Source: Aristolochia californica
Lineage: Eukaryota > Streptophyta > Magnoliopsida > Piperales > Aristolochiaceae
Direction: 5' to 3'
Assembly: GCA_029961685.1 (NCBI GenBank)
Contig: JARWKL010000004.1
Coordinates: 25,053,610 to 25,117,609 of the forward strand
Length of the DNA: 64,000 bases
Shown in pieces: positions 48,214 through 61,200 of the stretch. A program made the position numbers and the translations under genes. A model generated the notes under the pieces. The model ran no database searches, was not told the origin of the DNA, and worked only from the letters and a program-made list of their open reading frames with translations. The first letter of the stretch is position 1. The number at the start of each line of letters is the position of its first letter.

Positions 48214-51200
48214 CGATCCTTAGGTAATTTGCATCTTTAACATGTTCCAAGTAGGCATATCTATTTTTTAAAACATGTGTAGAAAAATCTCTTTTTTATG
48301 AAATTCCAAGCTATTAGGGTTACTCTAGGGGAATCATCCAAACTAGGATAACAAGACTTTTGTGTTCATTTGTGGTTTGTGAATAAATTTTTATTTATTA
48401 AATTTGTTCAATGATTCAAATTCTTTCCATTCATAAACTCTAAAACTTTCATTTTGATGTGATCCATTTGCCTTTTATCTCTTTTTTATGTTTACGAGAT
48501 GAAGGGAAAGTGAAAACTCAACTTTTGATTTAAGAAAAAAGTATCTATCTAAAATGGAACTGTAGAATGGACAAATGTAGAGAGTGATCATTCAAAAAAG
48601 TGCAAGTAATTTTTAGGGATTGTAAACGCTTTTTAGGTTTTATATATCAGGTTCTGCGATCGTTGGGAAAAGGGGGTGGCGGGGGATTTTTAACTGAGTG
48701 TTGACTCCCAATCCATAAGTCATTCGTTCCAAAAATATAGCTTGTTATGCATGATAAATAACTTTACAATCATCTATTATTGTTAGGTCAACTTTAGGTA
48801 ATAGGTAAAATAATGGCTTGTTTGACTCGGGTAAATATCCCACCGCACGTTCACTTGAGAATTTAATTTTATTATCTTTAAAAGGTTTGGATCCATAGGT
48901 CCTTTGTATCTTTAACATGTTTCAAGCAGGCATATCTATTTTTTAGAACATGTGTAGAAAAATCTCTTCATTATAAAATTCCCAGCTATTAGGGTTGAAT
49001 TAGTAGAATTACCGAAATTTGGATAGCAAAATTTTTGTGTTCATTTGTGGTGTGTGAATAAATTTTATTTTTTTAACTTTGTTCATTACTTTAAATTCTT
49101 TCCATACAAAAACTCTAAAATTTTCATTTTGTTGTGTTGTATTTGCCTTTTATCTCTTTTTTTTTCTTTACGAGATGAAGGGAAAGTGAAAACTCAAGTT
49201 TTGATTTAAGAAAAAAGTATACATAAAAAATGGAAATGCACAATGCAAAAATGTAGAGAGAGATAATTCCAAAAAGTGTCTGTAATTTTTAGGGACCGTA
49301 AACTCTTTTAAGTTTTTATATATCAGGTTCTGCAATCGTAGGGAAAAGAGGGAGTCAGGGGATTTTTAACTGAGTGTTGACTCCCAATCCATAAGTCATT
49401 CTTAACAAAAATAGCCCGTTGTGCATGATAAATCACTATTCAATCACCTATAATCGTTAGGTCAGCTTTTTGTAAATGGACAAAATAATGGCTTGTTTTA
49501 CTCTGGAAAATATCCCATCGTATGTTCTCTTGAGAATTTAATGTTATTCTCTTTGAAAGATTTGGATCCATTGATCATTTAAATCTTTAACATGTTTCAA
49601 GCTTGCATATCCATTTTTTAAAGCATTTGTAGAAAAACCTCTTTCTTAAAAAATTCCGAGCTATTAGTGTAGAACTAGTGGAATTTCTCAAACTTGGATA
49701 ACAAATTTTTGGTGTTCATTTGTGGCGTGAGAATAAATTTTTTGTACTTACATTTGTTGCTTGCTTTAAATTCTTTCCAAAGATAAACTCTAAAACTTTT
49801 GGTCTGTTGTGATTAATTTGCCTTTTATCTCTTCTTTTTGTTTACGAGATGAAGGGAAAGTGAAAACTTAAGTTTTGATTTAAGAAAAAAGTATACATGT
49901 AAAATGGAAATGCACAACGCACAAATGTTGAGAGAGATAATACCAAAAAGTGTTTGTAATTTTTAGGGATTGTAAACTCTTTTTAGTCTTAATATATCAG
50001 GTTCTGCAATCTTTGGGAAAAGGGGGAGGTGCGGGATTTTTAACTGAGTGTTTACTCCCAATCTATAAGTCATTTCTTTCAAAAATATAGCCCGTTACAC
50101 ATGATTAATCACATTACAATCATCTATAATTGTTAGGTCAGCTTTTTGTAAATGGGCATAATAATGACTTGTTTGACTCGCGTAAATATCCCACCACACG
50201 TTCACTTGAGAATTTAATGTTATTCTCTTTAAAAGGTTTGGATCCATAGGTCATTCATTTAACATGTTTCAATCATGCATACCATTTTTTAAAACATGTG
50301 TAGAAAAATCTTTTTCTTTCAAAATTCCGAGCTATTAGGGTTGAACTAGTGGAATTTCCCAAACTGGGTAGGTAAAGTTTTGTGTTTATTTATGGTGTGT
50401 GAATAAATTTTAATTACTTACATTTGGTTATTGCTTTGAATTCTTTCCATACATAAACTCTAATATTTCCATTTTGATGTGATCTAATTGCCTTTTATCT
50501 CTATTTTATGTTTACGAGATGATGGGAAAGTGAAAACTCAAGTTTTGATTTAAGAAACTATTATACATCTAAAATGGAAATGTAGAATGCACAAATGTAG
50601 AGAGATATAATTCCAAAAAGTGACTGTAATTTTTAGGGATTGTAAACACTTTTAAGTATTAATATATATCAGGTTCTATAATCGTCGGGAAATGGGGGAG
50701 GCGGGGATTTTGAACAGAGTTTTGACTCCAAATCCATAAGTCATTCCTTACAAAAATATAGCCCATTACTCATGATAAATCACTTTACAATCATCTATAA
50801 TCGTTAGGTGAGCTTTTTGTAAATGGGCCAAATAATTGCTTGTTTGACACGAGTAAATATCCCACCGTACGTTCACTTGAGATTTTAATGTTATTCTCTA
50901 TAAAAGGTTTGGATCCATAGGTCATTTGCATCTTTAACATGTTTCAAGCATGCATATCCAGTTTTTAAACATGTCTAGAAAAATCTCTTTCTTATAATAT
51001 TCCGAGCAATTACGGTAGTGAAATTTCCCAAACTTGGATAACAAAACTTTTATGTTCATTTGTGGTGTTTGCATAAATTTTCTTTACTTAGATTTCTTTA
51101 TTGCTTTAAATTATTTCCACACATAAACTCTAAAATTTTCAGTTTGTTATGATCTTTTTTGCCTTTTATCTCTTTTTTTTGTTTCCGAGATGAAGCGAAA

Positions 51201-54200
51201 GTGAAAACTCAAGTTTTGATTTAAGAAAAAAGAATAAATCTAAAATGTAAATGCACAATGAACAAGTGTATAGAGAAATAATTCCAAAAAGTGTCCGTAA
51301 TATTTAGCGATTTTAAACGTTTTTCAGTTTTTATATATCAGGTTCTGTAGTCGCGGGGAAAAGGGGCAGGCGGGGGATTTTTAACTCAGTGTTGACTCCC
51401 TATCCATAAGTCATTCCTTACAAAAATATAACCCGTTACGCTGATTGTTAGGTCAGCTTTTTGTAAATGGGCAAAATAATGGCTTGTTTGACTAGGGAAA
51501 ATATCCCACCGCACGGTCACTAGAGAATTTAATGTTATTCTCTTTAAAAGGTTTGGATCCATAGGTCATTTGCATCTTTAACATGTTTCAAGTGTGCATA
51601 TCTATTTTTTAAAACATGTGTAGAAAAATCTATTTCTTATAAAATTTCGAGCTATTAGGGTTGAACTAGTGGAATTACCCAAACTTGGATAACAAGACTT
51701 TTGTGTTAATTTGTGGTTTGTGAATAAATTTTCTTTCTTACATTTGTTGATTTCTTTAAATTCTCTCCATACATGAACTCTAAAACTTTCATTTTGATGT
51801 GATCTAATTGCCTTTTATCTCTTTTTTTTTGTTTACGAGATGAAGGGAAAGTGAAAACTCAAGGTTTGATTTAAGAAAAAAGTATACATCTAAAATGGAA
51901 ATATAGAATGTACAAATGTAGAGGGAGATAATTCCAAAAAGTGCCTGTAATTTTTCGGGATTGCAAACTCTTTTTAGTTTTTATATATCAGGTTCTGCTA
52001 TTGTCGGGAAAATGAGGTGGCGGGGCATTTTTAACTGAGTGTTGACTCCCAATCCATAAGTCATTCCTAACAAAAATATAGCCCGTTACGCATGATAAAT
52101 TATTCTACAATCATCAATGATCGTTACGTCAACTTTTTGTAAGTGGGCAAAATAATGGCTTGTTTGACTCAGGTAAATATCCCACCACACGTTCACTTGA
52201 GAATTTAATGTTATTCTCTTTAAAAGGTTTGGATCCATAGGTCATTTGCATCTTTATCATGTTTCAAGCATGCATATCCATTTTTTAAAACATATGTAGA
52301 AAAATCTCTCTTATAAAAATCCGAGCTATTATTGTTGAACTTGTAGAATTACCCAAACTTGGATAACAAATTTTTTTTGTTCATTTGTGGTGTGCGAATA
52401 AATTTTCTTTGCTAATATTTGTTTATTGTTTTTAATTATTTCTATACAAAATCTCTAAAATTTTCATCTTGTTGTGATCTATTTGCCTTTTATTTTAATT
52501 TTTTTTTGCAAGATGAAGGAAAAGTGAAATCTCAAATTTTGGTTTAAGAAAAAAGTAAAGATCTAAAATGGAAATGCACAATGCACAAATGAGAAGAGAT
52601 ATAATACCAAAAAGTGTCAGTAATTTTTAGGGATTATAAACTCTTTTTAGTTTTTATATATCATATTCTGAACTCGTCGGGAAAAGGGGGAGGCGAGGGA
52701 ATTTTAAATGAGTGTTGATTCCCAATGCATATGTCATTCCTTACAAAAATATAGTTCGTTACGCATGATAAATCACTTTACAATCATCTATGATTGTTAG
52801 GTCTGCTTTTTGTAAATGGGCAAAACAATGGCTTGTTTGACTCGGGTAAATAGCCCACCGCACGTTCACTTGAGAATTTAATGTTATTCTCTTTAAAAGG
52901 TTTGGATCCATAGGTCATTTGCATCTTTAATATGTTTCAAACATGCATATCCATTTTTTAAACCATGTGTAGAAAAATATCTTTCTTATAAAATTCCGAG
53001 CTATGATGGTTGAACAAGTGGAATTTCCAAAACTTGGATAACATAATTTTTGTGTTCATTTGTGGTGTGTGAATAAATTTTCTTTACTTACATTTGTTTA
53101 TTGCTTTAAACTCTTCCATACTTAAACTCTAAAATTTTCATTTTGTTGAGTTCTATTTGCCTTGTATATTTTTTTTTGTTTGCGAGATGAAGGGAAAGTG
53201 AAAACTCAAGTTTTGATTTAAGAAAAAAATATACATCTAAAAGGGAAATTCACAATGCATAAATGTAGAGAGAGATAATTCCAAAAAGTATTCATAAATT
53301 TTTAGGATTGTAAACTCTTTTTTGTTTTTATATATCAGGTTTTGCAATTGTCTTGGAAAAGGGGGAGACGGGGGATTTTTAACTGAGTGTTGACTTCCAA
53401 TCCATAAGTCATTACTTAAAAAAATATAGCCCGTTACACATGATAAATCACTTTACATTCATCTATGATCGTTAGGTCAGCTTTTCGTAAATGGGCAAAC
53501 TAATGGTTTGTTTGCCTCGGGTAAATATCCCACCACACGTTTACTTGAGAATTTCATGTTATTCTCTTTAAAAGGTTTGGATCCATAGGTCATTTTCATC
53601 TTGAACATGCTTCAAGCATGCTTATCCATTTTTTAAAACATGTGTAGAAAAATATATTTCTTAAAAAATTCGGAGCTATAAGGGTTGAACTAGTGGAATT
53701 TCCCAAACTTGGATAACATAACTTTTGTGTTAATTTGTGGTGTGTGAATAATTTTTTTTTACTTACATTAGTTTATTGCTTTAAATTCTTCCGTACATAA
53801 ACTCTAAAATTTTCATTTTGTAGTGCTCTATTTGCCTATTGTCTTTTTTTTTTGTTTGCGAGATCTAGGAAAAGTGAAAAATCAAGTTTTGATGTAAAAA
53901 TAAAGTATACATCTAAATTGAAATTCACAATGCACAAATAGAGAGAGACATAATTCCAAAAAGTGTCTTTAATTTTTAGGGACTGTAAACTCTTTTTAGT
54001 TTTTATATATCATGTTCTGCAATCGTCGAGAAAAGGGGGAGACGGGTGATTTTTATCTGACTGTTGACTCCCAATCCATAAGTCATTCCATGCAAAATAT
54101 AGCCTATTACAATCATCTATGATCGTTAGGTTAGCTTTTTATAAATGGGCAAAATAATGGCTTGTTTGACTCGGGTAAATATCCCACCACACGTTTACTT

Positions 54201-54905
54201 AAGAATTTAATGTTATTCTCTCTAAAACGTTTGGAACCATAGGCCATTTGCATCTTTAACATGTTTCAAGAATGCATATCCATTTTTTAAAACATGTGTA
54301 GAAAAATCCATTTCTTATAAAATTCAGAGCAATTAGGGTTGAACTAGTGGAATTTCCCAACTTGGATAACAAAACTTTCGTGTTCATTTGTTGTGTGTGA
54401 ATAAATTTTCTTTACATACATTCGTTTATAGCTTTAAATTCTTTCCATACATAAACTCTAAAATTTTCAGTTTGTTGTGATCTATTTGAATTTTATCTCT
54501 TTTTTTTTTACGAGATGAAGGAAAAGTGAAAACTCAAGTTTTGATTTAATAAAAAATTATATATCTAAAATAGAAATGCACAATGCACAAATTTAGAGAG
54601 AGATAATTCATGAAAGTGCCTGTAATTTTTAGGGATTGTAAACTCTTTTTAGTTTTTATATATCAGGTTCTGTAATTGTCAGGAAAAGAGGGTGGCGGGG
54701 GATTTTTAACTGAGTGTTGACTCCCAATCCATAAGTAATTCCTTACAACAATATAGTCCGTTACGCATAATAAATCTCTTTACAATCATCTATGATCCTT
54801 AGTTCAACTTTTTGTAAATGGGCAAAATAATGGCTTGTTTGACTCGGGTAAATATCCCACCGCATGTTCACTTGAGAAGGTAGTGTTATTCTCTTTAAAA
54901 GGTTT
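48214..54905 (+). repeat. HOR copy 2, segment S5 minus two monomers
   Basis: Phase sites are at 48214 (CGATCC), 48889, 49564, 50240, 50911, 51555, 52231, 52904, 53579 and 54233 (GGAACC). Alignment to copy 1 is continuous except that the partners of 27648 and 28324 are missing, about 1350 bp. Copy 3 has both, so the loss is specific to copy 2. Confidence 0.85.
49167..49202 (+). repeat. Junction of a two-monomer deletion in copy 2
   Basis: Left of 49167 the unit has the marker CTTTACGAGATG of 27251 and 59247. Right of 49200 it has TTGATTTAAG and ATACATAAAAAATGG of 60646. The join lies in the CGAGATGAAGGGAAAGTG block shared by both parents, so monomer phase is exact. Confidence 0.78.
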
Positions 54906-57250
54906 GGATCCATTGGTCATTTGATTCTTTAACATGTTTCAAGCATGGATATCCTTTTTTATAAATATTTGTAGAAAAATGCTCTCTTATAAAATTCAGA
55001 GGTATTACGGTAGAAGTAATGGAATTTCCCAAACTTGGATAACAAAAATTTTGTATTCATTTGTGGTGTGTGAATAAATTTTCTTTACTTAATTTTGTAT
55101 ATTTCTTTAAATTCCTTCCATACATAAACTCTAAAATTTTCAGTTTGTTGTGATATATTTCCCTTTTATCTCTTTTTTTTTGTTTACGAGATGAAGGGAA
55201 AGTGAAAACTCAAGTTTACATTTAAGAAAAAGTATACATCTAAAATGGAAATGAAAAATGCAGAAATATAGAGAGAGATAATTCCAAAAAGTGTTTGTAA
55301 TTTTTTTGGATTGTAAACTCTTTTTAGTTTTTATATATCAGGTTCAGCAATCTTCGATAAAAGGGGGAGGCGGGGGATTTTTAACTGAGTGTTGACTCCC
55401 AATCCATATGTCATTTCTTAAAAAAATATAGCCCGTTATGCATGATAAAACACTTTACAATCACCTATAATCGTTAGGTCAGCTTTTTTTAAATGGGCAA
55501 AATAATGGCTTTTTTTAATAGGGTAAATATCCCACCGCACGTTCACTTGAGAATTTAATGTTACTCTCTTTAAAAGGTTCGGATCCATAGGTCATTTGCA
55601 TCTACCACAAATTTCAAGCATGCATATCCATTTTTTAAAATATCTTTAGAAAAATCTCTTTCTTATAAAATTCCGATCTATTAGGGTTGAACTAGTGGAA
55701 TTTCCAGAACTTGGAAAACAAAACTTTTGTGCTCATTTGTGGGGTGTGAATAAATTTTCTTGACTTACTTTTGTTTATTGCTTTAAATTCTTTCCATACA
55801 TAAACTCTAAAATTTTCATTTTGTTGTGATCTATTTGCCATTTATATTTTTTTTTGTATACGAGATGAAGGGAAAGTGAAAAATCAAGTTTTTATTTAAG
55901 AAAAAAGTATACATGTAAAATGGAAATGCCCAATGCTCAAATGTATTTAAGAAAAAAGTATACATGTAAAATGGAAATGCCCAATGCTCAAATGTAGAGA
56001 GAGATAATTCCAAAAAGTGTTTGTAATTTTTCAGGATTGTAAACTCTTTTTAGTATTTATATGTCACGTTCTTCAATAGTCGGGAAAAGGGGGAGGTGGG
56101 GGATTTTTAACTAAGTGTTGACTCCCAATCCATAAGTCATTCCAAACGAAAATATAGCCCGTTACGCATGATAAATCACTTTACAATGACCTATGATCGT
56201 TAGGTCAGCTTTTTGTAAATAGGCAAAAAATGGCTTGTTTGACTAAGGTAAATATCGCACCGCACGTTCTCTTGAGAATTTAATGATATTATCTTTAAAA
56301 TATTTGGATCCATAGGTCATTTGAATCTTTAACATGTTTCAAGAATGCATATCCATTTTTTAAAACATATATAGATAAATCTCTTTCTTATAAAATTCCG
56401 AGCTATTAGGGTTGAACAAGTGGAATTACCCAAACTTGGATAACAAAACATTTGTGTTCATTTGTAGGGTGTGAATAAATTTTTCATACTTACATTTTTT
56501 TATTGTTTTAAATTGTTTCCGAACATAAACTCTGAAATTTTCATTTTGTTGTGATCTATTTGCTTTTTATCTCATTTTTTTGTTTACGAGATGAAGGGGA
56601 AGTGAAAACTCAAGTTTTTATTTAAGAAAAAGTATACGTTTAAAATGCAAATGGACAATGCACAAAAGTAGCGAGAAAGAATTCAAAAAAGTGTCCGTAA
56701 TTTTAAGGGATTGGATGCTCTTTATATTTTTATATTTCAGGTTTTACAATCGTCGGGAAAAGGGGGAGGCGGAGAATTTTTAACTGAGTGTTGACTCCAT
56801 ATCCATAACTCATTATTTAAAAAAGTATAACCCATTACGAATGATAAATCACTTTACAATCATGTATGATCGGTAGGTCACCTTTTTTTAAATGGGCAAA
56901 CTAATGGCTTATTTGACTCGGGTAAATATCCCACTGCACGTACACTTGAGAATTTAGTGTTGTTCTCTTTTAAAGGTTTGGATCCATAGGTCATTTGCAT
57001 ATTTAACATGTTTAAAGCATGCATATCAATTTTTTAAAACATGTGTAGAAAAATATCTTCTTATAAAATTCCAAGCTCTTACGGTTGAATTTCCCAAACT
57101 TGGATAAAAAAATTTTTGTGTTCATTTGTGGTGTCTGAATAATTTTATTTTTTAAAATTTGTTTATTTCTTTAAATTCTTTCCAAACATAAACTCTAAAA
57201 TTTTTAGTTTGTTGTGATCTATTTTCCATTTATCTCGTTTTTTTGTTTAT
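54906..57250 (+). repeat. HOR copy 3, segment S1
   Basis: Phase sites are at 54906, 55581, 56306 and 56980, pairing with 34350, 35026, 35628 and 36302. The 55581 unit is 725 bp because of an internal 51 bp tandem duplication. The fourth unit stops matching S1 at 57250. Confidence 0.85.
55894..55995 (+). repeat. 51 bp tandem duplication
   Basis: ATTTAAGAAAAAAGTATACA starts at 55894 and again at 55945, with 51 bp that look identical, each ending in GCTCAAATGT. The partners at 6537-7210 and 35026-35627 have a single copy, so it is private to copy 3 and recent. Because 51 is divisible by three, the minus-strand frame stays open and repeats 17 residues. Confidence 0.93.
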
Positions 57251-57262
57251 GAGATGAAGGGA
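57251..57262 (+). repeat. Junction of a ~10 kb deletion in copy 3
   Basis: Left of 57251 the unit carries GTTTATGAG as at 36567. At 57262 it has GAAGGGAAAG rather than the GAAGGGCAAG of 8161 and 36579, and from 57281 it follows 47197 (TGAGTTAAGAAAAATCC). The crossover interval is therefore as small as 12 bp, inside the GAGATGAAGGG block. Confidence 0.75.
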
Positions 57263-58295
57263 AAGTGAAAACTCAAGTTTTGAGTTAAGAAAAATCCATC
57301 AATCAAAAATGGAAATGTAGAATGCACAAATGTAGAGAAAGATAATTCCAAAAAGTGCCTATAATTTTTAGGGATTGTAAACTCTTTTTAGTTTTTATAT
57401 ATCAGGTTCTGCAATCGTCGGGAAAAGGGGGTGGCGGGGGATTTTTAACTGAGTGTTGACTCCCTATCCATAAGTCATTCGTTCCAAAAATATAGCCTGT
57501 TACGCATGATAAATCACTTTACAATCATCTATGATCGTTAGGTCAGCTTTAGGTAAATGGGTAAAATAATCGCAACTTTGACTCGGGTAACTATCCCACC
57601 GCACGTTCTCTCGGGAATTTAATTTTATTCTCTTTAAAAGGTTTGGATCCATAGGTCATTTGTATCTTTAACATGTTTCTAGCAGGCATGTCTATTTTTT
57701 AAAACATGTGTAGAAAAATCTCTTTCTTATAAAATTCCGAGCAATTAGGGTGGAACTAGTGGAATTACCGAAACCTGGATAGCAAAACTTTTGTGTTCAT
57801 TTGTGGTGTGTGAATAAATTTTATTTTCTTACATTTATTTATTGCTTTAAATTCTTTCCATACATAAACTTTAAAATTTTCATTTTGTTGTGCACTACTT
57901 GCCTTTTATCTCTTCTTTTTGTTTACGAGATGCAGGGAAAGTAAAAACGCAAGTTTTTATTTAAGAAAAAAGTATACATCTAAAATGGAAATGCACAATG
58001 CACAAATATAGAGAGAGATAATTCCAAAAATTGTCCGTAATTTTTAACGGATTGTACACACTTTTCAGTTTTTATATATCAGGTTCTGTAATTGTTGGGA
58101 AAAGGGGGAGGCGGGGGATTTTTAACTGAGTGTTGACTCCTAATCCATAAGTCATTCCTTACAAAAATATAGTCCGTTACACTGATCGTTAGGTAAACTT
58201 TTTGTAAATCGGCAAAATAATGGATTGTTTGACTCGGGAAAATATCCCACCGCACGTTCACTTGAGAATTTAATGTTATTCTCTTTAAAAGTTTT
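57251..58295 (+). repeat. HOR copy 3, truncated entry into hexamer end
   Basis: From about 57262 the sequence matches 47170-48213 and 25260-26297 (AAATCCATCAATC, GTAACTATCCCACC, ATTGTACAC), with one phase site at 57645. All of segment S2 and most of the hexamer region are absent from copy 3: compared with copy 2, about 10.6 kb is skipped. Confidence 0.82.
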
Positions 58296-61200
58296 CGATC
58301 CTTAGGTAATTTACATCTTTAACATGTTTCAAGTAGGCATATCTATTTTTTAAAACATGTGTAGAAAAATCTCTTTTTTATAAAATTCCAAGCTGTTCGG
58401 GTTGCTCTAGGGGAATCATCCAAACTAGGATAACAAGACTTTTGTGTTCATTTGTGGTTTGTGAATAAATTTTAATTTATTAAATTTGTTCAATGCTTCA
58501 AATTCTTTCCATTCATAAACTCTAAAACTTTCATTTTAATGTGATCCATTTGCCTTATATCTCTTTTTTATGTTTACGAGATGAAGGGAAAGTGAAAGCT
58601 CAAGTTTTGATTTAAGAAAAAAGTATCAATCTGAAATGGAACTGTAGAATACACAAATGTTGAGAGAGATAATTAAAAAAAGTGCCAGTAATTTTTAGGG
58701 ATTGTAAACGCTTTTTAGTTTTTATATATCAGGTTTTGCAATCGTTGGGAAAAGGGGGTGGCGGGGGATTTTTAACTGAGTGTTGACTCCCAATCCATAA
58801 GTCATTCCTTCCAAAAATATAGCCTGTTACGCATGATAAATAACTTTAAAATCATCTATTATTGTTAGGTCAGCTTTAGGTAATGGGTAAAAAATGGCTT
58901 GTTCGACTCGGGTAAATATCCCACCGCCCGTTCACTTGAGAATTTAATTTTATTATCTTTAAAAGGTTTGGATCCATAGATCCTTTGTATCTTTCACATG
59001 TTTCAAGCAGGCATATCTATTTTTTAGAACATGTGTAGAAAAATCTCTTCGTTATAAAATTCCCAGCTATTTGGTTTGAATTAGTAGAACTACCGAAACT
59101 TGGATAGCAAAATTTTTGTGTTCATTTGTGGTGTGTGAATAAATTTTATTTTCTTACCTTTGTTCATTACTTTAAATTCTTTCCATACAAAAACTCTAAA
59201 ATTTTCATTTTGTTGTGTTGTATTTGCCTTTTATCTCTTTTTTTTCTTTACGAGATGAAGGGAAAGTGAAAACTCAAGTTTTTATTTAAGAAAAAAGTAT
59301 ACATCTAAAATGGAAATGCACAATGCACAAATTGGGAGAGAGATAATTCCAAAAAGTGTTTGTAATTTTTAGGGATTATAAGCTCTTTCTAGTTTTTATA
59401 TATCAAGTACATATATAGTTGAGAAGAGGGGGAGGCAGGGGATTTTTAACTGAGTGTTGACTCCCAATCCATAAGCCATTCCTTACAAAAATATAGCCCA
59501 TTATACATGATAAATCACTTTATAATCATGTATGATCGTTAGGTCAGGTTTTTGTAAATGGGCAAAATAATGGCTTGTTTGACTCAGGTAAATATCCTAC
59601 CACACGTTCTCTTGAGAATTTAATGTTATTCTCTTTAAAAGATTTGTATCGATAGGTCATTTGCATCTTTAACATGTTTCAAGCATGCATATCCATTTTT
59701 TAAAACATATGTAGATAAATGTCTTTCTTATAAAATTCCAAGCTATTTGGGTTTAACTAGTGGAATTACCAAAACCTGGATAACAAAACTTTTGTGTTCA
59801 TTTGTGGGATGAGAATAAATTTTCCTTACTTACATTTGTTTATTTCTTTAAATTGTTTCCGTACATAAACTCTAAAAATTTTCATTTTGTTATGATCTAT
59901 TTGCCTTTTATCTCTTTTTTTGTCTACGAGATGAAAGGGAAGTGAAAACTCAAGTTTTTAGTTAAGAACAGAGTATACGTTTAAAATTGAAATGCACAAT
60001 GCACAAATGTAGTGAGAGATAATTCCAAAAAGTGTCAGTAATTTTTAGGGATTGTAAACTCTTTTTAGTTTTTATATATCAGGTTCTACAATCGTCAGGA
60101 AAAGGGGGAGGCGGGGGATTTTTAACTGAGTGTTAACTCCCAATCCCGTACAAAAATATATCCCATTACACATGATAAATCACTATACAATAATCTATGA
60201 TCGTTAGGCCAGCTCTTTGTAAATGGGCAAAATAATGACTTGTTTGACTTGGGTAAATATCCCCCTGTACGTTCACTTGAGAATTTAATGTTATTCTCTT
60301 TAAAAGGTTTGGATCCATATTTCATTTGCATATTTAACATGTTTCAAGCATGCATATCCATTTTTTAAAACATGTGTAGAAAAATCTCTTTCTTATAAAA
60401 TTCCAAGCTATTAGGGTTGAACAAGTGGAATTTCCCAAACTTGGATAACGAAACTTTTGTGTTCATTTGTGGTGTGTGAATAAATTTTCTTTACTTAAAT
60501 TTGTTTATTGATTTAAATTCTTTCCATACATAAACTCTAAAACTTTCAGTTTGTTGTGATCCTTTTGCCTTTTATCTCTTTTTTTTGTTTACGAGATGAA
60601 GGGAAAGTTAAAACTCAAGTTTTGATTTAAGAAAAAAGTATACATAAAAAATGGAAATGCACAATGCAAAAATGTAGAGAGAGATAATTCCAAAAAGTGT
60701 CTGTAATTTTTAGGGACCGTAAACTCTTTTAAGTTTTTATATATCAGGTTCTGCAATCGTAGGGAAAAGAGGGAGTCAGGGGATTTTTAACTGAGTGTTG
60801 ACTCCCAATCCATAAGTCATTCTTAACAAAAATAGCCCGTTGTGCATGATAAATCACTATTCAATCACCTATAATCGTTAGGTCAGCTTTTTGTAAATGG
60901 GCAAAATAATGGCTTGTTTTACTCTGGAAAATATCCCACCGTATGTTCACTTGAGAATTTAATGTTATTCTCTTTGAAAGATTTGGATCCATAGATCATT
61001 TGAATCTTTAACATGTTTCAAGCTTGCATATCCATTTTTTAAAACATTTTTAGAAAAACCTCTTTCTTAAAAAATTCCGAGCTATTAGTGTAGAACTAGT
61101 GGAATTTCTCAAACTTGGATAACAAATTTTTGGTGTTCATTTGTGGCGTGAGAATAAATTTTTTGTACTTACATTTGTTGCTTGCTTTAAATTCTTTCGA

